64,000 nucleotides of DNA from Ianthella basta (GCA_964019415.1 OZ025878.1:1471001-1535000), one strand, 5' to 3'. Shown: positions 21,592 through 40,258, counted from the first letter of the stretch. Notes: a model not told the origin generated them from the sequence alone. A program made the numbers and translations.

Positions 21592-21944
21592 GCTAGCTCA
21601 ACAAGTGTATTGCATCATGTTTGGATTGAGGATGTTGAAGTAATGTCCCTCAAAATTTAAATGCATAATTATATATCTGTATATGTGTGTGTTAAAATTT
21701 GGGACATTCTTATGTGAATTTCATAAGTACGTAGCTGATGTTTGCTAAATTATCAATGTAATAATGTCCAGCATCTAATTGCATATAAAAACATTTCCTG
21801 GTACAGCAGATTATCAAGGGTTTCTTTGACACTGTGGACTCTTTATCTTGGAATTCTCGCCATCTATCCAGTGTTCAAGTACACAAGAAGTCAGATAAGG
21901 CTTTGGATATTGTTAAAATTATAACGACAGAAAGAGGGAGATAA
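21592..21944 (+). CDS. probable C-terminal exons of the GTPase gene, unit A
   Basis: Exon 21592-21639 (after CAGCACAG, ending GAA|GTAATG) reads ASSTSVLHHVWIEDVE. Exon 21807-21944 (after GGTACAG) reads QIIKGFFDTVDSLSW and on to TAA, 45 residues. Both are phase 0, matching the GTPase donor at 20093. In B the first exon has one extra base (GTTTGGGATCG) and the second has ATTTGTTAA in place of ATTGTTAA, so both are broken there, along with the GTPase. No domain recognised. The exons are short, so this is tentative. Confidence 0.4.
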
Positions 21945-22412
21945 GCACTAGAAACTTTTGTACTGTATGTGCTAGGGACGATGCTAGTGCTGTTCTGAAT
22001 AATGGTGCTTACCCTTGAGATAGGCTGATCAGGAAATCACTGTATTTGAGTGTAGAAGACAGGGATTCATTGGCAATTACGATACATTTGAATCTTTGAA
22101 TCTGTGGTTGATGATTTTTTGAATGACGCATTTTTGATGAGTATGATATACTTCTGTTCAATCTGTTATACATCTTGCCACTGAAGATTGCCACCTCTAT
22201 AGCTTGTGGCCCAATTATGTGCATTCATGCCTTTTAAGGTATGAATTTGGACAATGCCGTATGCTATGAAGAGATGGGCTATGTGCTCAACCAAGAGTAT
22301 GTAAAAGATCAAATGTGCAATCATATATCCTAACCATGGAAAGTATTGTTCAAAAATGACTTTGTAACACATCACATGTACGTGAGCACGGTAACACTAT
22401 TAAGATCATACT

Positions 22413-22748
22413 ATGCAATCTTCACGTGTTTTGCCCTGGCGACTTACCCCGTGGAAGTTGCAGCTGATGCAGAGTACCATAAATCTGCTAAAAACTCATG
22501 AACTTTTTAGATTTTCAATTAGAGATCTTTCAAAATTGGAGATGCTCTTGGTGCCATTTCTGGAAGGTTCCATGAGTAAAATGGCCACCACTGGCACTTC
22601 CCTCATCGCCGTGTGGTGCAATATTCCCAGGAATCATGTCTACAATGAGGTTTGGAGCCCTCAGTATTACAGAGGATTTTGTATGGGTCACCAAGGAAAT
22701 GAACTTCCAGGACAGGAAAGCTGTAGCTGTCACCTGCACTACTTGTAG
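22413..22748 (+). other. conserved ORF at the end of unit A
   Basis: An open frame of 111 codons just upstream of the A/B junction; its 3' two-thirds are also open in B (41212-41613, LEMLLVPFLEGSMSKMATTG onward). No domain recognised, no clear splice sites. The minus strand is also open over the same stretch. It may be a fossil exon or chance. Confidence 0.25.
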
Positions 22749-23333
22749 CGACTAGCCAGTAGGCTAATCTCAACGCATTGGACATCTCCGAAGGCTACAC
22801 TGCTTTGTTAGGTGTGCATACCATTGTTAGGTACCATTTCACAAGGTGTATCATGCAGCACCCCAGAAAATGTTGCCAAAAAATAGAGGTCTACAGAAAT
22901 TTTAGAGTCACCCAAGGATTTGAAATTTTAGAACGTTTCAAGGCAAGACTGGAAAGTTTGCGAAAGTTAAAATTTTGATTTTGGAAGATTCACAGCATGT
23001 GTGCTTCAGTGTGGAAACAGTGCTGAGAGGCTGCCTTATGTGTAAGGATGTGTACAATAAGAAAGCACTATTGGTGAGAGCTCCTGTGTCAAACTGAGCA
23101 AGGTAACAATCAAAATGTGTTTGTGGTGGCAGTGCTGAATAATGGGAACATCGTATGCCATGTCTCGCTGAAGATTTCTGCTGCCTGTGTAAGACTATTG
23201 CTTCAAATCACTATTTGGCGAAACAAACACGAAGTAGTGTGGAGTCTTGACCAGCTACTTGCTTGCCCTGAATTTTGGTCTGAGAGTTTGCCTTAATTCC
23301 AAGCCTGAATGCTGTACTCCTTGATGGCGAAGC

Positions 23334-23546
23334 TTACTTCATACATGAACCGATGGATAGCTGCTGTGTTGTCATGCAGTGGTGCAATCTGGACAATTTT
23401 AGCTGCTCGCTTGCAACCTTAATGTGCATTCCTATAGCAGGCATTGAGGAAGTGTCAACTTTGCGCACCTTGGTGTTCACATCCCAAATGGTAGCAGTCC
23501 TGATGGTGGTGGACAACGGGCCCTTCGGTAGTGGGAGTGCATCCAC
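23334..23546 (-). other. conserved minus-strand ORF near unit starts
   Basis: The reading LPKGPLSTTIRTATIWDVNT is open on the minus strand here, at 2614-2823 (A) and at 42204-42416 (C). The plus strand is also open. It may be a fragment of an old transposon protein. I cannot name it. Confidence 0.25.
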
Positions 23547-23865
23547 CGGCTTGAATCAGCAATGCACTGAGTCCTACATATACATAGCTAAAACATTGAA
23601 TATAAAAATTGGCGAATTTTCTTGAGTTGAGGCTGGCTCGCGAAAGTGCTCACGAAAATTTCCCACTGTGCAGTATTATGTTCATAAGCATATTACTGCG
23701 CCTAAGTGTGATTCATTACTGTATCATTGTGAAAAAATGCTGTTCCATGGGTGTAATGCGTACATGGTCACACACTCTTATCTCATATTTTACTCTTGTT
23801 GTAAAGCAATGCTTGCATATCATTTTGCATTCACTCATTGCATCCTTTTATGTTTGATGTCACAG

Positions 23866-26413
<2,548 letters not shown>

Positions 26414-27474
26414 TCAGCCCTTGATACAACAATACAGCTACACCTACCCACGGCTGTGTCATGTCACTGCATGACTGTGTACAACTGAATTGCTTATGAA
26501 GTAGAAAGACTATTGTTGCAGTAATTTAAATTGTTTTGTAACAAAAGATTACTGTTACAGTAAATCTTAGCTGAATTGTGTGTGGTTTTATTTGTGTATG
26601 TTTTTCATGTGATGCCTTGCTTTAATTTTGTATACAGTGTATCTGCATGCTGTATGGATCACGATCAGTACTTTATAAGTCATACATTATATGATATTAT
26701 AGTTTCATGATAAGTAGTAGTATATATGCAATTAAGCGCGCACTTGTATGCATGTTGTGCGTTAAATTGTGTGCATATAAATTATAGCTACTGGGGAATC
26801 CCTCTATAGCTATGCTTAACATGGGAAAATGGCGGACGTGCGGGGCCATGGCCATCTCCCTCGAACTCGAGTGTAAAGTTCCCCGGCCTTCTATCTCTAA
26901 GCTGCATGGTGTTCAGCGACATTGATCACACTCGGCAAGGGGTCTGATGCGACGTCGAAGGTACACGCGTACAATTAATAATGGAATCAACAGCACCCAT
27001 GCAGGCACTGCCAAGAGACTGCAGCATTACAGATGACTCACTCGCCCGGAGGAGCCGAGAAGAGGCATGATTGGCAATTTCGAGTAAGAGTAAGTGTGAC
27101 ATGGTTGACACCCTGGGGTTGTCCAGTTCCTTTGGGAGTGTACTTTCAGCGCCGCTTATCAGTACTCGTCACGGAGAAGATGCATGGACACCAGACTACT
27201 TAGATACTAGGAAGGTCGCGGCAAGGAATTCGAAGAGTTCTCCCTCCACCTCAAGGCGACTGTGCTACATCAGGTGTCCCATTTACAATTAAGTACGTAT
27301 ATTCCATGATTTGTATCTATGTCTATGTCTAGAGTATGTTGTTACTCCTCACTACTCACTCGATCCCCTTTCACCCCTCCGTTCTCCTTCCTTCCCTCCT
27401 GCTTCCTTCCTTCTCCCCCCCCGCCCTCTCTACCCCTTTTCTTGTCCCTCCCTTCGTTTTCCCTCCAAACACAG
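26414..27474. other. spacer between CARD gene and C2CD5-like fragment, unit B
   Basis: Counterpart of 5594-6635. Frames starting at the ATGGCGGAC motif (26829) close early. No gene supported. Confidence 0.35.
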
Positions 27475-30905
<3,431 letters not shown>

Positions 30906-31615
30906 CATGCTAACTAATAGCGAACTGAGTGCATGCATGAAGCACATGCGTATGTCTGCTATGTACATTTGTTGAGAGATGAAGGACAGCTGCAATCCAG
31001 TGTTGCTAGTCTAGTTTTTAATATCACAAAGTTAGTGCACTCAGGACCACTTTACGCATGACACTGCCGGCTTGCCTCCGATGATGTCTGTAAAATTTAC
31101 TTTTAACTGTGACATGGAGGCAATGAAGACGGACTGCAGTTATGTATGCTATAGATCTTCATCGGAGTCAAGTTCTTGGTTGTGTGGCTTTTTGATCGCG
31201 AACCTCAGGTTTATTGACTAGGGTCCTGCACTACTACATGTGAGCAATGTTTAAATTACTGTAATATTCTCTTTCATATAAAAATCAAATTCATTTCCAC
31301 ACAGTCACCATTGATGTGTTAGCTATATAGCTAGCTAATAGCAGTGGGTAGCTAAATAGGTGCAGCTATTGTTGCGTTGATCATAATAATTGGCCGATCA
31401 TGGGTCACAACCAGCACCTTAACTCAAATTCACATTCAAATTCCTATACCATACCACAGATACTCCGTGGAGTATCTATGACAATACAGGCATACACCCA
31501 GGGGTCAGCTGAACCCCCCCCCCCCTCCCCCCCCCCATGCAGTGTTTTGTTGACGTGGTGTCGATCGACACGTGGCCATGAGGGAGGAGTTTAATATTAT
31601 GGAAGTGTTTCAAAG

Positions 31616-32491
31616 ATGGCTTCTCGTCTCTTCGGCGCCGCCAGATATTTCCGTCCCAAACCTCCTTCCCTGGAGATTGGCAAGGAGCTTAATCGCGGTG
31701 CCTACGGCGCAGTGCATTCTGGGCGACTGGACGGAAAAGACGTGGCTGTGAAAAGAATCCATGGACTTCTTTTGGAGGCGGCGAGAGGACAGGGCAACTT
31801 TGACATGATGCTCAATAACTTCCGTCGCGAGTGCGATCTTCTCGAGCGACTGGACCACCCTCACGTGGTGGGGTTCAAGGGAGCCTTCTATGACGAGACG
31901 GCCGACGAGCCTATACTTGTAATGGAGCTGATGACGGAGAACCTGCGGCAATATCTGCAGCGGAACAGAGGTCAACTGAGCCGACAGAGGCAGCTGGCGA
32001 TTTGTATTGAGATCGTGCGCGGTCTCCGCTTCCTCCACACGCGCACTCCTCCTATTGTGCACAGAGACCTCACGGACAAGAACATTCTCTTAGCTGTCGA
32101 TGGTGTGGTGAAGATCGGTGACCTCGGCCAGTCCAGGTTAAAAGGTCCTGAAGAGTACTTCAGCTCTGCTCAGCCAGGGCTGATCCCTTTCATGCCCCCT
32201 GAAGCCATGCGAGAACAGTCCCGCTACAATGAGAAACTGGACATATTCTCCCTTGGTGTACTCATGCTGGAGGTAGCCACCCAGCAGCCCCCTCGTGTAA
32301 GTCTGGTTGGTATTGGCACAGTTACACAGTCGCAGCGTCGTAGAGAGGACCTCTCCAAGCTGGATGAGGACCACCCTCTGCTGCTCCTGATCTTGTCCTG
32401 TTTGAGAGATAACCCAAAGGAGAGACCAGATGTTGTGTCAGTTCACAGACAACTGTTGGCCATGGTGGAAGGAGTTGAGGTCAGTGCTTAG
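31616..32491 (+). CDS. TKL/RIP-like protein kinase exon, unit B
   Basis: Ortholog-by-duplication of the unit A kinase; 291 residues to the TAG, or 288 codons to the donor GAG|GTCAGT at 32479/32480. The glycine loop, VAVK, HRDLTDKN and DLG are kept. The activation-segment end reads MPPEA where A has MSPEA. Changes against A cluster in the loop after VAVK (LLLEAARGQGNF), the activation segment (LKGPEEYFSSAQPG) and residues around 240-260; the rest is nearly the same. The frame is open. Unlike A, its probable downstream GTPase exon is frameshifted. Confidence 0.85.
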   Translation: MASRLFGAARYFRPKPPSLEIGKELNRGAYGAVHSGRLDGKDVAVKRIHGLLLEAARGQGNFDMMLNNFRRECDLLERLDHPHVVGFKGAFYDETADEPILVMELMTENLRQYLQRNRGQLSRQRQLAICIEIVRGLRFLHTRTPPIVHRDLTDKNILLAVDGVVKIGDLGQSRLKGPEEYFSSAQPGLIPFMPPEAMREQSRYNEKLDIFSLGVLMLEVATQQPPRVSLVGIGTVTQSQRRREDLSKLDEDHPLLLLILSCLRDNPKERPDVVSVHRQLLAMVEGVEVSA

Positions 32492-34681
32492 GCCATGTAA
32501 AATTGATTCACAGTTTATCGTCCAGTACATTTGTAAAGTGGATGAGGGCTATCTATAGCGCAGGGAGGTCATTTTTCATTATTCATCGTAAACATCTATA
32601 GCTATTGAAACACACCAAAACACATCAATACCTGGCGATCTAGATATATGCTCCAATTAGGAGCAGTCTGCGTGGTGTGGGTATGATGAGTGTGCATGGC
32701 AGGTGAGGATAGCATGCTTGCTAAATGGTGTTATTTTTGGCTCTGCATGGATAGGTAGAGTTTACCTGTAGCTGGTGATCTTAATAATGAATAATGAAAG
32801 TTGGAAAGGCTGGGTAAAGAAGCATGTGGGCGGGGACGAAAAACTGCGACTCAAATTTGCCTGGCTTTATATGTATTAGTTATAATGCCCCCAGGAGGGA
32901 TGTGGCTGAGTGCTTACCAATCGGTCACATCCCAAGTGGGGATGTTACTTGAGAGTGTGGTAGTACACTCTATGTAGGGATGGCCTGAAAATTGCCACCA
33001 TGCATCCCAATAGAATTGTACATGTGAACCAAATTCACCGAATCACCATCAAGCATCACCGAATTGTATTAAGATTGTATGGGGCCATTAAGCAAGCACG
33101 TCCGGGCCGAGATTGATGATGGCCTGAACTTGCGCACGGTGTGCATGACAATTGAAGAAGTCAGGTTTTGTCTTCTTTCTTGTGCACGCATAACTAGTGA
33201 ATGAAAACAGTACTGCGCATTGTTCAAATGCCAAACTAGAATGCTTCTCTGGGGCTATGTGCTATTGTAGGCACTGGAGTGCCATGAGTAACTTGCCTTT
33301 AGACAATTTTTCTGCGCAACCCATTGGAGCCTCTAACGAATCTGCCATTTTGGTGATGTTAGTATAGTCATCTGTGTTTGTCATCAAGTCTGTCTTGTTG
33401 TCCCTCACATCTGGACAGATGTGAGGGGCGCTCAGATGTGACGGTATGCTGGCAAATTGTAAGGTTCACCAAAATGCACCTTCACCTGCTCAAGTTTAGT
33501 GTTTCAACAAGGTATCATAGCATTCTTCCTATGTATTCCCAACAGACTAGTGTAGCAACTTATTTCACATCGAAAAGTTACTAGATACATAATTCCCGCT
33601 AATGCATATTTGTATATACCCATACCATTCCAATTCCAATGGCATGCAACAATTGCTGAATATGCATGGTGTTTGAATGACTAGGTATGATACTGTGTTT
33701 TGTTGTTGTACGTATATGGTTACTTTCAGTTTCCTGTATCATGGCCTTTCATATTGTATTTCTTCTGGCTCATTCATGTAGGAGTCCAAGGGAGGAGCCA
33801 TATTGGGATTCCAGTCTGATGCCCGTATGTTTGATTCCAGTTGTTTATATACTGAGTATCATGGGTGTCAAAAGGGTGTTCTGTCAACTGACATGTGCCA
33901 CATACGTAGTTGAGACCCATAAGTAATAGGACTTCAGGCAAGGTTCCTTTCTCCCTGTTCAAGGTGTTTTGGTTACGTTGTACCGTATACGCTTTAACTT
34001 TCGCAGAGTCAAACTTTCGTGGTTTTCGCGGATCAGCAACCATCCACGAAAGTTTTAACCCCGTGAAAACTTACACAAGGCTTTATTTCCTATTTCCCCT
34101 GCTTGAGATTCTGCAACCGCAAAAGTAAAAATGTGAGAACCGCCAAAACCTCGAACCACGAAAGTTTTACTCCGCGAACGTTAAAGCGTATACATACAGT
34201 ATATATGTACCAACTGTCTAATAGACAGCGTGTGGTGGTGTAAAGTTGGCAGTCAAAAACCTCGGACTTGGTGAGGTCCGCAGGATGACCTGTCGCAAGG
34301 GTGAGCTCAGCAAGGGCTTATGCAACCACATCTCCTTGCTTCAGTGCATGTCTGTGTTCCACCAGCCGATGATCGAGGCTGTGGCCGGTTTGTCCGATGT
34401 ACACTTTGGGGCATCCATATCTTTGAATGGCAAAGGACTTGAAAGAAAGGTGGTGCCATCTCATGAACACAATCACTCTAAGCAAGTCTTGATTAAGGGC
34501 AAGGAAAGATAGTTGCAAGTGGATGTCATAGCTCAGTCTATAGAGTGTTGGCATCTTAAGCCAGATTGGGATGGCTTCATTTACCTTGCCAAGTCAGTTA
34601 CATGCAGCAGGCAATTGAGGAGGAGTACTATCAGTACAAATCAAACTATCAGACGGTCAGCCAGACCCAACTGTACAACAG
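32492..34681. other. interval between kinase and linker exon, unit B
   Basis: Counterpart of 12005-15054 without the 840-bp insert. It contains the Penelope remnant with its MITE. No other gene seen. Confidence 0.4.
33905..34554 (-). pseudogene. Penelope-like GIY-YIG remnant with MITE, unit B
   Basis: Counterpart of 14235-14882. The GIY-YIG core is at 34318-34554 on the minus strand, and the MITE at about 33986-34192 sits in the same place. Both insertions therefore predate the A/B duplication. Confidence 0.7.
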
Positions 34682-34739
34682 AAAGTTAAGATCAACTTAA
34701 AAGACGCCAATCTCACCTTCTCCTTTGATGTTAAGGAAG
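34682..34739 (+). CDS. 58-nt linker exon, unit B
   Basis: Same splice borders and length as the unit A exon, encoding KVKINLKDANLTFSFDVKE. It sits between the B kinase and the B GTPase pseudogene. The sequence just upstream (about 34650) is shorter than in A by about 50 bases. Confidence 0.5.
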
Positions 34740-35304
34740 GTAGGTATCTAGCAACTGTGGGCAGTGCATTATGTGCACTTTGCATCAAGATTTCCTAAAG
34801 TAAGATGTCTTCCTCTCTTCTTTGCAAGTTAATTGTGTGATCTGTTCTTCAGGTCCAACTTTCTTCAGATCAACTTGATACTGTTTCTTAAAACTAGCGC
34901 ACTGTACTCTCTCCTAGAGTTGGAAACTTGTTGGCAAAGTGCTTCACTACTGCTGCATTTCCACACTGGGCAACGTACTTGGTGATTATTTGCTCTAGCT
35001 TCTGGTGTAGAATGAGTATACTTTTGCTTTCTCCCACTAGCTCTGTTTCTCTCCTCCTCTATGATATTCATCACAGTGGCACTGTTAACTCCCTCGTGAC
35101 AGCATCCAGTAGGTCAGCTTTGTTGCTTGTAGGTGAAGATGACTTCTTGAAAAACTTGAATAATGTAGCCATCTTGATGTTACGTAGAACTACAGTTCAC
35201 GCGCGTGTGGTCGATTGAGATGTATATTACGTATATCCATGTGTTTCTCTGTGAGTCATGTGCAGTCTTATATAACATGCGAAAAATTAACATTTTTTTA
35301 ATAA

Positions 35305-35511
35305 AAGACAACGTTCGGAACTACACATGGTAAGGAAAGAAGGGGGGAAGGGAAAAATGGCAGTGAACTGGACCAGCACCGGCAACCTCCAGATCTTTCA
35401 CCGACCCTTTAGCAGCCGGGTCACTGGTCACCGCCAACAGCCACTGATCCACTGCCATTTTTCCCTTCCCCCCTTCTTTCCTTACCATGTGTAGTTTCGA
35501 ACGTTGTCTTT
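35305..35511. repeat. B-only foldback element with 62-bp near-perfect arms
   Basis: The left arm starts AAAGACAACGTTCGGAACTA and the right arm is its reverse complement with about one mismatch. The arms include GGTAAGGAAAGAAGGGGGGA. A spacer of about 80 bases separates them. It lies in a stretch of about 400 bases (35159-35560) present only in unit B. Confidence 0.85.
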
Positions 35512-35588
35512 CATTCGTGTCACCATAGTACATAGGCCATTATAATTTTCTTAATAGTGCAGAAGCACGTTCACTCACATTTATAGTA

Positions 35589-35650
35589 CTAGCGGACTTA
35601 CCCGCCCAAAGGGCGGGTAAGTCTGCGTGCTCAGCACGCGTCGGCTGGAT
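35589..35650 (-). mobile_element. Helitron 3' terminus, unit B
   Basis: Same element as at 15564, with GACTTACCCGCCC/GGGCGGGTAAGTC as hairpin arms. Arm changes are compensated between A and B (CATACCC..GGGTATG versus CTTACCC..GGGTAAG), so the stem stays paired. Confidence 0.65.
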
Positions 35651-37695
35651 GTGACATAACATTTTTGTGGTGGAATGAAATGCTGTACTTTGTCAAGGCT
35701 GCAAGAGTAGTTAAGGATGGCAGGCTCCCAGCCTATCGCAAGCCAGCGAGTCGGTCCCTTGCAAGTTTTTAACTACCTGCACAGGTAGCAACGGAAGCTG
35801 GCTGCTATAACGACGATAGAGTTTAATTCAAACGTTTGCTGACAACGAATACCGTATAGCGGGAAACTTTTGCAAGATTTAATGTTCACGATTTTTGCGA
35901 TTCAACCAAATTCTCGAAATTTTCTTTTGCAAATGTTCTCCACCCATCATTATAATTATATGCAAACGTCATAATAAGATGGCCACCACATAGTGCAGAA
36001 GTGGATTTTGCAATTTAAGTGCTATCTTACTGTTTCGTGCTTGAAAATTCCCTTCAACTAAGTAGTTAGCCTGCCAAGGAGTTGTTTTGGAGGTTGGAAA
36101 TCGCGAAATTAAAACCGCAAAATGTTTAGTTTGGAACAAAATCACAGAATGTTCTTCTGCAAAATTTTTCCACTATACAGTAGGATCTCCCATAACCAGA
36201 AGTCCCTAATTAAAAATGGCATCTCAGCCTGCGGAATACATGGAAGTGCTTCCTTTGGCTGTAGAGCAGGTAGGTGACCGGCACCCCTCTAAGCTCATGT
36301 CCCCCCACTCCCTAAACTGGCATGGTTCGTATCAAGTAGGCCAATGACCAGGTATGGAAGGGCCGGTCGATAATGTTAAAAATGGCGTGTTGGCCCACAG
36401 AGAATTGACAAAGTTATCTTGCTCTTCGGCCGCAAGAAGCAGGGTGAACGGCACTCCTCTAAGAACAAGCCCCCCCCCCCCCAGTCCCTCAACTGGCATG
36501 GAGCGTCTCGAGCTGATTCCTGGCAAGGCGCTGATTTAATGGCTGAACAAACATACATAAAAATCCGAGATCCAATGAATTATAGTAAGATTAATAAGAC
36601 AGTCCTATTAATTCCCCCATTTACAGTATCCAGTAATTTACCCAATTGCAACATGTATGTACATAGCCTACATCCACTTAATTGCTACCCCAAATCATGA
36701 GTAAAACTTTGAAATTTATTTCTGCCTCCGTGTACAAGTTGCCACCATCTTCGCACTAATTAAGTGAAACTGTTCTGTAACTCATGAGGTGAGTTGATTA
36801 TGTTGATTTGGTCTAGCTCGGTTTTGCAGTTTTGGTGTGAACTTCCCAAAACAGTTTCTGACCACTTTGAAATCAGTTTGGAATGCCCATGTGAACACAC
36901 CATAAGACGGTTACAAGTTTCATATGTTCCTCTTTACTTGCTATGCAGACAGCTATGAATAAAGTAACCATGTTACATGCTACCTTTGTAATATATAACG
37001 TATGGTCTTTCTGGAGCTCAGCCAGCGCGAACGCTCAATTCGACTGCCAGGCAAGTAGCAGCTGATGCCATTTGCATTCCTTATTAAACGCCTAGATAGA
37101 TGTCACCCTAGCAGCCTAATCTGCGCATGCGCAGTAGATTCTGGCGCCAATTTTATGTCGCAATTGTGGTCTGTGATGGAACTGAACGAGCAGAAAACTC
37201 GGAGGCTCTCTCTCTCTTCCTCAAGTGCTCGTCATCAGGGCGATTTCGGCTGTTCCATCAAAAGAGATAAGTCAATCGAAGGAACCCTACATTCCTGATA
37301 ACACGCAGCGCTGAACTGATTGGGCAGTTAGCCTGAGAAGCAAGAAGGGCGAGTGGAGAGCCATACACGCCACGAAGATTTGATCGACTTATCTCTACTG
37401 ATGGAACAGCCTGAAATCGCTCTGATGACAAGCGCTTGAGAGAGAGAAAGAGCCTCCGAGTTTCTGCTCTTTCTGTTCCATCAATCACTGTATGTTGCAT
37501 AGTGACATACCAGGTATGATATGATAACGAACCTCATTTTGGAGTTATCATGGCATATAACATACTTTTTAGCCCTATCCTTTACTACGTGATTGCACAA
37601 TCACCATGCGATACGTACAAATAATTATTACTTTATGACATTCTTCCAACACTTTGGATGTCAATGATGTAGTGCTGTTTCTCATCTATTTGCAG

Positions 37696-40010
37696 TATTC
37701 ACTGAATGGGGTTGCTCTCAGCTGTACTACAAAGCCGTCACTGAAAGCCCCACAATCATCCTCCATGTTGCCAAGGCAATGACCATTGGCCCTCCTCGAG
37801 TAGGGAAGACCACCCTTCGCCACCTCCTACTGGATCTGCAACCACCAGAGGTTATTGCCAGTACACCTCTGATGAAGACAGCAGAAACTGTTAGTATTGT
37901 CTCATCAGAATATCTGAAGGAGGTGGAAGATACTGCAACGTGCAGTAGACTAAGTGGTGAAATGGCGCAGACAGTTCATCTGGGGAAGCATTCTGTCGAG
38001 TCAGATATGGTCCAAGTAGGCTCAGTTAACAGTGCAAAGATCCCATGGTTGATTGTGAGTGAAGCCAGTGGAATACAGAGTTTGCTTAGGTACCTGCAAC
38101 AGTGTGCTGAACAAGCAGCTACACAGGTGAAGCCCACCAAGGAAGTGCGAGAGACAGCAACCACAGATGCTGTGCCTTCACCCTCACATGAATCAAAGGA
38201 AAGTGATAAAGTGACGGTAGCCTTTGTTGAAGACACTGACGGTACACCTGCTCACCAAGAGCAGCAAGGCAGCAAGCCACAGGACCACCCAGATGTAGCT
38301 GCTATCATTAGCAGAATTTATCGGTTACTCCAAAGAGCTCATATCACTGACGTTAAACTCCCCGATTGCAGTCTCCTGCAATTTTTGGACTGCGGGGGAC
38401 AGCTGGCTTACCACGATATCCTCCCACTCTTCACCACTATTCCAGCAGTGTATTTGCATGTGTTCAACCTGAATGAAGACTTGCAGAATTGCCCATATGA
38501 CCAAATTCGTTTTAATGATATTAGTGGTGAAGTGTGTACAACTGCAAAGTCTCCTCTTACAGTTGCTGAAATGATGTTCCGGTCAGTAATAACAGTCAAT
38601 TCTCTGATTGATAAGAACATGCAACTGCCAAAGAGTGTCCTGCAGAGCGAGCCGCCGGAGCCTCGTGTTGTGCTGGTGGGCACTCACCTTGACAGTTTGG
38701 CTAAGATGTGTGAAGGAGCCCTTAAACCAGAGTTGGACTCTGTAAGCATGGCACTGAATAAAGCTTTAGATTCACCATCACTATGTCTGAAGCAAATGCT
38801 TTTGAGGAATCAGGAACCAGTTCTTCCTGCAATGTTTTTCCCTGTTGGTCGCCTTTCCCCCACACAAGGCAAGGAGAATATGAGTTCACAGATCACTAGA
38901 CGCTCAATCATTAAGCTGAAGCAGAAGATTGAGAAGCTAGTGAGTGCCGTCAAAGTGAAGGTTCCCGTTAAATGGTACCTCCATCAGATGCTGGAAGTCA
39001 GCCGCAGCAAGGAGGAGCGCAAGCCAGTGCACATGTACAGTGATCTGTTTCAGTCTTGCCTCCGTGAGCAGGCAGTGGGTGACTTGGGAGAGTTTCATGT
39101 CATGGTCACCTACTTTCATGCCCTGGGTCTTCTCATCCACCTATGTGGGGAGGATGTGCCTCACAGTGAGAGTAGTACCTGCTTGGTTTTCACTGACCCA
39201 TCCTACCTGTTTGAAAATATCACCAAGCTGTACCAGGCCCAGTTTTTGGAAGAAGATCGCTGTGAGGGCTGCTTACAGCCCCTCAGGTGTCAAGGCAAGC
39301 TCACAAAGAAAGCTCTTCGAGCTCTCAATGTCGACAGTACTTTTCTTTCTGATGATGACTTCATGAACCTTCTGGTTCAGCTCTACATTGGAGCAGATAT
39401 CACAGAGAAGGAACATGATGGTGAGAAACAAGGCAGGGTACTTTTTATACCATCCGTGATCCCAATCAGTGATGTGGCAAGTCAGTGCAATGATTTATCC
39501 AGGTCTTCCTCATCATCACCTTTGAGGGCAAATTCTTCATTCCTTGCGGAGTGTTCACAGGGACAATCGCACGCCTGCAATCTGAGCCACATTGGAATTT
39601 GCTCTACAAATCTGTAAGTCGTCTTCATGCCAAGTTTACAATTGGAGCCCGTGATACTGTTTATGTCATCGATAACAGCACGCACATCAAAGTTGTAGCA
39701 GATATCCACAACCAGTGCAACGCAGAAGAATACCGTGACTTTGTCATAGATTCTGTAGCCCAATCATACTGCTTCTTGTTCCATGGCACACGTACAAAGA
39801 GCCCTCACTGTGGAGTCTGCCGGAAGAAGCCCTTCCTGGTTCTTGGGCTGCTTTGCCGCTGTGCTGCCTGTAAAGACAAAGGAGCCACAAGTATTGCAAG
39901 TCTCCATACTGATGACGGCATTCCCCAGACTGTACGTTGCCAACTGTCAGGTAAAGCAGAAGAACTGGATGGCAGTCGGTCATCACTGTTTTGGAATATT
40001 AAGCACCCTG
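37696..40010 (+). pseudogene. Roc-COR-like GTPase exon, unit B, frameshifted
   Basis: It aligns with unit A from the 3' splice site (AG at 37694-37695) to CCT|GTGAGT at 40010. At 39510/39511 ten bases found in A (GCCAATACTT) are missing, so the frame breaks about 577 codons after the ATG at 37779. The original frame resumes in another register and stays open from 39551 to 40024. P-loop GPPRVGKT, LDCGGQ and VGTHLD are all intact. The truncated product (612 residues with a foreign tail) would keep the GTPase and COR-like parts and lose the Cys-rich C terminus. The downstream sequence is still well conserved, so the break looks recent. Confidence 0.8.
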
Positions 40011-40258
40011 TGAGTACTCATTAATGCAAAATGTAGTCGTATTTTATGTGCAGAAAACTCTGTACTGCAAACACTCCTCATTACTTGAGGGATATATGCA
40101 AGTACATAATGTAGTATAGTTAACCACGGAGATTCATTTATCGAAATGGCTGTTGTAATAAAAACTAATTCAAATGCCTAGTTGCTAATCAGCGCAAAGT
40201 CAAGGTCCCTAAGAGCTGCACAACACATTCATTTCCTTTGTGGTGAGTAAGAGGAAGG

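Larger units (their letters stand above)
2098..22829. repeat. tandem segmental duplication, unit A
   Basis: The unit starts at TACCATTTCACAAGGTG (2098), the sequence that also starts unit B (22831) and, with one change, unit C (about 41696). It holds a CARD gene, a C2CD5-like fragment, a kinase exon, repeats and a GTPase exon, all on the plus strand. It is longer than B mainly because of an insert at about 12803-13643 and one at about 20405-21455. Confidence 0.9.
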
